DNA of 64,000 nucleotides, from NCBI RefSeq assembly GCF_002154225.1, contig NZ_MTSE01000002.1, positions 310,001 through 374,000 on the forward strand. The letters run 5' to 3'. The position numbers and the translations under genes were made by a program. Shown one piece after another: positions 59,429 to 64,000 of this stretch; position 1 is the stretch's first letter; each line of letters starts with the position of its first letter. This DNA is from Hymenobacter crusticola. Lineage in GTDB: Bacteria; Bacteroidota; Bacteroidia; Cytophagales; Hymenobacteraceae. Under the pieces are notes generated by a model. The model worked only from the letters and a program-made list of their open reading frames with translations, did not search any database and had not been told where the DNA came from.

Positions 59429-60517
59429 ATGGAACAGAACACCTACCTCGTGGTAATGGCCGGCGGCATCGGTAGCCGCTTTTGGCCCTTTAGCCGCACC
59501 AATCACCCCAAGCAATTTCACGATGTGATGGGCGTGGGGCGCTCAATGCTACAACTCACCGTCGACCGCTTTCAGGGCGTTTGCCCGCCCGAGAATGTGT
59601 TTGTGGTGACAAACCGTGATTACACGGAACTGGTGCATCAGCACCTTCCCGAGTTGCCACTCGATCAAATCTTGGGTGAGCCTATCGGTCGCAATACGGC
59701 GCCTTGCATTGCGTATGCGAGCTACCGCATCATGCAGCGCGACCCCCAAGCGGTGATCATCGTGACGCCCGCCGACCATGCCGTATTGCGCGAAGAAGAA
59801 TTCCGCAGCACCATCACCCGCGCCGTGGATGCTGCGCGTACCCATGAAGTGCTGATTACCCTAGGTATCAAGCCTGCTCGCCCCGACACTGGCTACGGCT
59901 ACATTCAGTACCTCGACCAAGACGATAGCGGTATGCCCGGCGGGCTGAAAAAGGTGAAGACCTTCACCGAGAAGCCCAATTTGGAGCTAGCCAAGATGTT
60001 CGTGGAAAGCGGTGACTTCCTCTGGAACTCAGGCTTGTTCGTGTGGCGGGCCGACGTGATTGTGCAGGCTTTCCACAGCTACCTGAGCGATATTTCTGAA
60101 GTGTTCGACGATGGTTTGGCCCAGCTCGGCACGCCCCAGGAAGAAGACTTCATTACTCAGGCCTACACGCGCTGCCGCAACATCAGCATCGACTACGGCA
60201 TCATGGAGAAGGCGGACAACGTGTACGTGCTGCCCGCCGATTTTGGCTGGAGCGACCTAGGTACCTGGGATTCTCTGCACCGCATTGGCCGCCCCGACGA
60301 GTGCAACAACGTTGTCGATGGGGATGTGATTCTCTACGATACCTGCGAATGCGTGATCAAGACGCCTTCTGAGCGTTTGGTGGTAGTGCAAGGCCTTGAC
60401 GGCTACATCGTTGCAGAGTACGACAATGTGCTCCTAATTTGCAAGCGCACCGAAGAGCAACGCGTGAAGGAATTCGTAGCCGACGTGAAAGCTAAGAAAG
60501 GCCACGGCTACAACTAA
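59429..60517 (+). CDS. mannose-1-phosphate guanylyltransferase
   Basis: This enzyme makes GDP-mannose from GTP and mannose 1-phosphate. The 362-residue protein from the ATG at 59429 begins YLVVMAGGIGSRFWPFSR, the nucleotide-binding signature, then NHPKQFHDV. It has FTEKPNLELAKMF, the sugar-binding pattern of the family, and DYGIMEKADNVYVLPADFGWSDLGTWDSL. It is the short form, without the C-terminal phosphomannose isomerase domain seen in ManC of many Gram-negatives. It follows the KpsF-like gene in the same direction. Confidence 0.93.
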   Translation: MEQNTYLVVMAGGIGSRFWPFSRTNHPKQFHDVMGVGRSMLQLTVDRFQGVCPPENVFVVTNRDYTELVHQHLPELPLDQILGEPIGRNTAPCIAYASYRIMQRDPQAVIIVTPADHAVLREEEFRSTITRAVDAARTHEVLITLGIKPARPDTGYGYIQYLDQDDSGMPGGLKKVKTFTEKPNLELAKMFVESGDFLWNSGLFVWRADVIVQAFHSYLSDISEVFDDGLAQLGTPQEEDFITQAYTRCRNISIDYGIMEKADNVYVLPADFGWSDLGTWDSLHRIGRPDECNNVVDGDVILYDTCECVIKTPSERLVVVQGLDGYIVAEYDNVLLICKRTEEQRVKEFVADVKAKKGHGYN

Positions 60518-61133
60518 CCTAGGTACTAGCCCAAGGCGCTAGGCATCTATTTCCCCGAAGTATTTGGCAACAAATATTTCGGGGATTTATTTTTTGCGGG
60601 AAATTATTTCCCGGAGGAGCTACTGACCTAGCCATGCAATTAAAGGTAGTTATTGGAAATATATTTTTGTTATTAATTGAATTTTAACATTTTACTAAAC
60701 AATGTGCTGTATTATTGTTAAGAACTATAGAGGAGCACATGCCTCTTCTTGTGCTGTTGAGTTGCCGTTAAGCTAGCCTTAACGTTTTATAAAATTTGTT
60801 GCTCCTGACTTAATAGAGGTCTGAACAACAAGTTTATCCGCTTCTACATTTTGCTGTCGAGCCGAACAACGTAATTGTTGGGCCAGGAGCAGAAGTGTTT
60901 ACCCATCCGCGGAGCGCTTTTGTAAGCGTGCCTTACGGAGCCTCCTTTCCACACCTATTGGTTCGCGTTTGTCCCTTGTCACCGGAGTTATCAGCCGGTG
61001 AGAAATGTGCGTGCACTACCCACTGCTAGCAGCACGTGCCGCACGCGTTACTACTTACGCCCGCGTCCTGGGTTGGTAACTACCACGAGTCGCAAGCACA
61101 TCCCTGATCCTACTACCATACCAGCAGAGCCCC
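60518..61133. other. 616-base gene-free stretch, AT-rich in the middle
   Basis: It holds the terminator of the guanylyltransferase gene (60552-60592), then a strongly AT-rich segment at about 60640-60730 with an exact TATTTTTG box (60662-60669). After that comes a GC-rich stretch without a protein-like frame up to the methyltransferase start. The distance of the box from the next gene is about 470 bases, so a long leader or a small RNA could be present; neither is shown. Confidence 0.4.
60552..60592 (+). terminator. terminator after the guanylyltransferase gene
   Basis: TCCCCGAA pairs with TTCGGGGA, continued by TATTTG / CAAATA after one mismatch, and is followed by a T-rich tail. Confidence 0.85.
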
Positions 61134-61874
61134 ATGAATTTCAAAGACAGACTGTACGAAGTTTACGTGAGTAGCGAGCAAGGAGGAGGAGCCGTAATGA
61201 ACCAGCTGAAAGACGGCAAGAAGCTCTTTGACGGCAACGGCCCATACATCACACAGCTCATCAAAGAATATATTCCTTCCGACCGCAATCTGCGCATCAT
61301 CGACCTAGGGTGTGGCCACGGTGCCCACCTGTATTTCTTGAAGCAGCAGGGCTACCACAATCTGATCGGCGTAGATACTTCGGCCGAGCAGGTAGAGCTA
61401 GCCCATCAGCTGGGAGTAGAAGAGGTGCAGCGCGGCAACATCGATGAGTTCTTGTCCCGCGACCAAGAAGCAGCCGACGTGGTGCTGCTGATAGATATTC
61501 TGGAGCACTTGCCACTGGAGGGGACATTCGAGCTGCTCGACAGCATTTTTAGCAAGCTGAATAAGGGCGGTCGGTTAATTATCCACGTGCCGAATGCCGA
61601 AGGGCTTTACGGAATGCGCATCCGCTACGGCGACCTGACGCATGAGCAAGCCTTTACGCCCACTTCCATTCGGCAGCTGCTAAAAACGATTGGGTTCTCC
61701 AAAGTCACCTATTCAGAGGATAAGCCCGTAGTACACGGAATTTTGTCGTTTGTCCGCCGCGTGTTGTGGGGCGTTCTGACGGCGCCGCACCGCCTGCTCC
61801 TGATGGCGGAAACCGGGCACAAACGCTTCATTTTGTCGCAGAATATGTTGGTGGTGGCCCAGAAGGGCGGCTAA
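61134..61874 (+). CDS. class I SAM-dependent methyltransferase
   Basis: The 246-residue protein shows the S-adenosylmethionine motif IIDLGCGHGAHLYFLKQQG at about residue 55, then LIGVDTSAEQVELA with the acidic residue that holds the ribose, and VVLLIDILEHLPLEG. It resembles methyltransferases of sugar or lipid-head-group type found in cell-surface gene clusters. The substrate is not known. It lies between nucleotide-sugar genes and a glycosidase and stands alone. Confidence 0.87.
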   Translation: MNFKDRLYEVYVSSEQGGGAVMNQLKDGKKLFDGNGPYITQLIKEYIPSDRNLRIIDLGCGHGAHLYFLKQQGYHNLIGVDTSAEQVELAHQLGVEEVQRGNIDEFLSRDQEAADVVLLIDILEHLPLEGTFELLDSIFSKLNKGGRLIIHVPNAEGLYGMRIRYGDLTHEQAFTPTSIRQLLKTIGFSKVTYSEDKPVVHGILSFVRRVLWGVLTAPHRLLLMAETGHKRFILSQNMLVVAQKGG

Positions 61875-62058
61875 GTGTAGCTGCTGACACCTAGGTCTTG
61901 CGAACGGCGCGTGATCGTAATTGGGGCTTAAGGCGCAGAACAAAGAGCCTTCGTAGCGCCTTGGCTTGCGGATATTGAAGAATCAGGTAGCTTTAAGCGC
62001 TTGCCTTTCCGCGCCAACCGACCATCTCACCCCTTCACAAGGCAAGCTTTCTGATATT

Positions 62059-63762
62059 ATGACGCTGAAAGCTAGGTGCTTCTCGTGGCAGCCATTGGTG
62101 CTGTTTTTCTCGTTGCTGGTTGTCGGATTTGAAAGCTGGGGACAGGCCGCCCCGCAAGGTAAGCCGGTTCGGATAGAAGTGAACTTGCAGCAGGAGCTAG
62201 GTCCCATGAAGCCCATTTGGGCGTGGTTTGGCTACGACGAGCCGAACTACACCTACATGAAAGATGGGCGGAAACTGCTCACCGAAATCAGTCAGCTCAG
62301 TCCGGTGCCGGTGTACGTGCGCGCCCACAACCTACTGACGTCTGGCAATGGGGAGGCCGCCATGAAATGGGGCTCTACCAACGTGTACACCGAGGACGCA
62401 GAAGGACGCCCGCATTACGATTGGGCGCTGGTCGACAGCATTTTTGATACCTATGTGAAGCGCGGAATGAAGCCCTTGGCGCAGCTAGGGTTTATGCCCG
62501 AGGCCATGTCGACGCACCCAACGCCGTACCGGCATTACTGGCAACCGGGTCAGCCGTACCAAAACATTATTACCGGATGGGCCTATCCGCCGAAAGATTA
62601 CCAGAAGTGGGGCGAGCTAGCCTACCAGTGGGTGCGCCATTGCGTGCAGCGCTACGGGCAAAAAGAAGTAGAAAGCTGGTACTGGGAAGTATGGAACGAG
62701 CCCGATGGCTTCTACTGGAAAGGCACACAAGCAGAGTTCTTCAAGCTGTATGACTACGCCGCCGATGGCGTGAAGCGCGCCCTACCTACTGCCCATATTG
62801 GCGGACCAAACGTGACCGGCGGCGCGCAGAAATACCTCGATGCCTTCCTCAAGCACTGCACGGAGGAAACCAACTACGCGACCGGCAAGATCGGTTCGCC
62901 GCTGGATGCGGTGCTGTTTCACGCCAAAGGCGCCCCGAAGCTGGTGAATGGGGTAGTCGTGATGGACGTGCGCCAGCAGCTGCGCAACATCGATGGCCAC
63001 TTTAAAATCTTGGCCAAGTATCCGCAACTGAAGAGCCTGCCTATTATCCTCGGCGAATCGGACCCGGAAGGCTGCGCAGCCTGCGGTATGCAAACCAATC
63101 CGGAAAATGCGTATCGCAACGGCACCATGTATTCGAGCTACACGGCTGCCTCTTTGGCGCGCGAATACGCACTAATGGATTCGTACCAAGCCAACCTTAT
63201 TGGGTCAACCAACTGGTCCTTTGAATTTGAGAACCAGCCGTGGTTTGCGGGTTTCCGGGACCTAGCTACCAACGGCGTGGATAAGCCGGTACTGAACGTG
63301 TTTCGCATGTTTGGGATGATGAAGGGCAACCGCATCACGGTGCAAAGCCCGCGCATGTACCCGCTGCAAACGGTGCTCGATTCCAGCGTGCGGGCTCGGA
63401 CGGATATTGGGGCCCTAGCAGCCAAAGACCAGCGCACCGCCACCGTACTGGTTTGGAACTACCACGACGCCAACCAAACCAGCCCCGGCGAGCCGGTGCA
63501 AGTGTACTTACAAGGGCTACCGGCTGGCGCAGTCACCGTAACGCATTACCGCATCGACAACGAGCACAGCAACTCGTACGAAGCGTGGAAAAAGATGGGC
63601 TCACCGGCCCAGCCAACTGCGGCTCAGATTGCGGCGTTGGAAAAAGCCGGCCAACTACAGATGCTAGCTAAGCCTACCAAGCAGCAGGTGAAAGGTGGCT
63701 CCCTGGCCATGAGCATGCTGTTGCCGCGACAAGGGGTGTCGTTGCTCAAAGTGGACTGGTAA
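62059..63762 (+). CDS. GH39-type glycosidase (beta-xylosidase-like)
   Basis: The 567-residue protein from the ATG at 62059 has a signal peptide (LVLFFSLLVVGFESWGQ). The (beta/alpha)8 domain contains the acid/base Glu214 in YWEVWNEPDGFYW and a probable nucleophile Glu333 in PIILGESDPEGCAACG. These are the features of family 39 glycosidases, which include beta-xylosidases and alpha-L-iduronidases. A beta-sandwich domain lies at the C-terminus. The frame extends upstream to 61966, but no signal peptide would then begin at residue 1. It is convergent with kduI, so a role in uronate- or pectin-related polysaccharide use is possible. Confidence 0.83.
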   Translation: MTLKARCFSWQPLVLFFSLLVVGFESWGQAAPQGKPVRIEVNLQQELGPMKPIWAWFGYDEPNYTYMKDGRKLLTEISQLSPVPVYVRAHNLLTSGNGEAAMKWGSTNVYTEDAEGRPHYDWALVDSIFDTYVKRGMKPLAQLGFMPEAMSTHPTPYRHYWQPGQPYQNIITGWAYPPKDYQKWGELAYQWVRHCVQRYGQKEVESWYWEVWNEPDGFYWKGTQAEFFKLYDYAADGVKRALPTAHIGGPNVTGGAQKYLDAFLKHCTEETNYATGKIGSPLDAVLFHAKGAPKLVNGVVVMDVRQQLRNIDGHFKILAKYPQLKSLPIILGESDPEGCAACGMQTNPENAYRNGTMYSSYTAASLAREYALMDSYQANLIGSTNWSFEFENQPWFAGFRDLATNGVDKPVLNVFRMFGMMKGNRITVQSPRMYPLQTVLDSSVRARTDIGALAAKDQRTATVLVWNYHDANQTSPGEPVQVYLQGLPAGAVTVTHYRIDNEHSNSYEAWKKMGSPAQPTAAQIAALEKAGQLQMLAKPTKQQVKGGSLAMSMLLPRQGVSLLKVDW

Positions 63763-63765
63763 ATA

Positions 63766-63795
63766 ACAAGGCCAGTAGGAGACTACTGGCCTTGT
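63766..63795. terminator. bidirectional hairpin between the GH39 gene and kduI
   Basis: ACAAGGCCAGTAG and CTACTGGCCTTGT form a perfect 13-bp stem with a 4-base loop, 4 bases after the GH39 stop codon. Confidence 0.8.
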
Positions 63796-63822
63796 CGAAA
63801 CAACAAAGAGGATACGCAAGAG

Positions 63823-64000
63823 CTAGCTTAGGTCATAGATGCCCACGGGGTCCATGTCGGTATACTCTAGGTTTTCGCCGGCCATGCCCCAAATGAAGGC
63901 GTAGTTGCTCGTGCCGCAACCCGTGTGAATCGACCACGGCGGCGACAGAATCGCTTGTTCGTTGCTGATCCAAAGCGGACGAGTTTCCTGCGGCTGCCCC
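63823..64000 (-). CDS. kduI: 5-dehydro-4-deoxy-D-glucuronate isomerase (3' part)
   Basis: This is the C-terminal 58 residues of a gene that runs past the window edge. Translated from the minus strand it reads [20 protein letters not shown], then [20 protein letters not shown] and ends GIYDLS. This matches the C-terminus of KduI, which isomerises 5-keto-4-deoxyuronate from pectin or other uronate-rich glycans to 3-deoxy-D-glycero-2,5-hexodiulosonate in the cytoplasm. The stop codon TAG lies at 63823-63825 on the complement. It is convergent with the GH39 gene and shares a terminator hairpin. Confidence 0.88.
   Translation of the reverse strand, partial: GQPQETRPLWISNEQAILSPPWSIHTGCGTSNYAFIWGMAGENLEYTDMDPVGIYDLS

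Noticed and set aside
1..64000. tRNA or rRNA genes
   Set aside because: No cloverleaf with a GGTTCRANTCC-type arm and no rRNA-like stretch was found by eye on either strand; short or odd tRNAs could be missed.

Overview
The window is a contiguous stretch of a bacterial chromosome from the Bacteroidota, most likely the Cytophagales family Hymenobacteraceae (Hymenobacter or a close relative). The evidence is the gene content: a fused SecDF, the alternative GlmU-type nucleotidyltransferase, a type B ribosomal protein L31, a BatD-like protein, a DUF5777 protein, a subtilase with a type IX secretion sorting tail, and a two-component sensor with an N-terminal propeller. It is also the promoter style: several genes are preceded by a TAnnTTTG box rather than a sigma70 -10 box. 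GC content looks like roughly 55 percent, lower in a few intergenic stretches. No rRNA, tRNA, insertion sequence, prophage or CRISPR array was seen. Species assignment is inference.

Layout. 0-6 kb: queG, a small conserved ORF, and two tandem copies of a two-gene operon for exported ferritin-like proteins. 6-11 kb: BatD-like protein, aroC, an HTTM membrane protein and an Nfu-type Fe-S protein. 11-16 kb: a four-gene operon (secreted-repeat lipoprotein, monohaem cytochrome c lipoprotein, YceI, DUF5777), then an ECF sigma factor overlapping a gene that joins an anti-sigma-like N-terminus to a C-terminal outer-membrane barrel. 16-27.5 kb: housekeeping genes (secDF, udk, rdgB, rpmE2, GlmU-like, holB, hemC, a cyclophilin, an RmlD-like reductase). 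28-34.3 kb: the accessory block of greatest interest. A 90-residue protein with four identical 12-residue Gly/Trp/His repeats heads an operon with a peptide-type substrate-binding lipoprotein and two Dpp/Opp-type permeases, and a 510-residue helical-repeat protein is transcribed divergently. 34.5-41.5 kb: GH29 alpha-L-fucosidase, DMT and MFS transporters, and an OmpR-type two-component pair. 41.6-52.7 kb: an envelope and sensory cluster (PKD protein, LytTR regulator, 1188-residue hybrid sensor kinase, OmpA-family protein, TPR protein, T9SS subtilase). 52.8-64 kb: bacilliredoxin, a WbqC / GT2 / formyltransferase trio, recQ, kpsF-like and manC-like nucleotide-sugar genes, a methyltransferase, a GH39-type glycosidase and the end of kduI.

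How the genes may work together. The 28-34 kb block has the three parts of a peptide-sensing circuit: a small repetitive precursor, an oligopeptide importer and a helical-repeat protein that could act as receptor. This is the best candidate for an undescribed system, but the function is inferred from arrangement only. The sigma factor and barrel pair could form a direct outer-membrane-to-cytoplasm signalling unit. The fucosidase, GH39 enzyme and KduI suggest use of plant or algal polysaccharides. KpsF, ManC, WbqC, GT2 and formyltransferase point to surface glycan synthesis.

At sequence level two things stand out: the palindrome CCTAGG is much more frequent than base composition predicts, and several gene ends carry unusually long, perfect hairpins.
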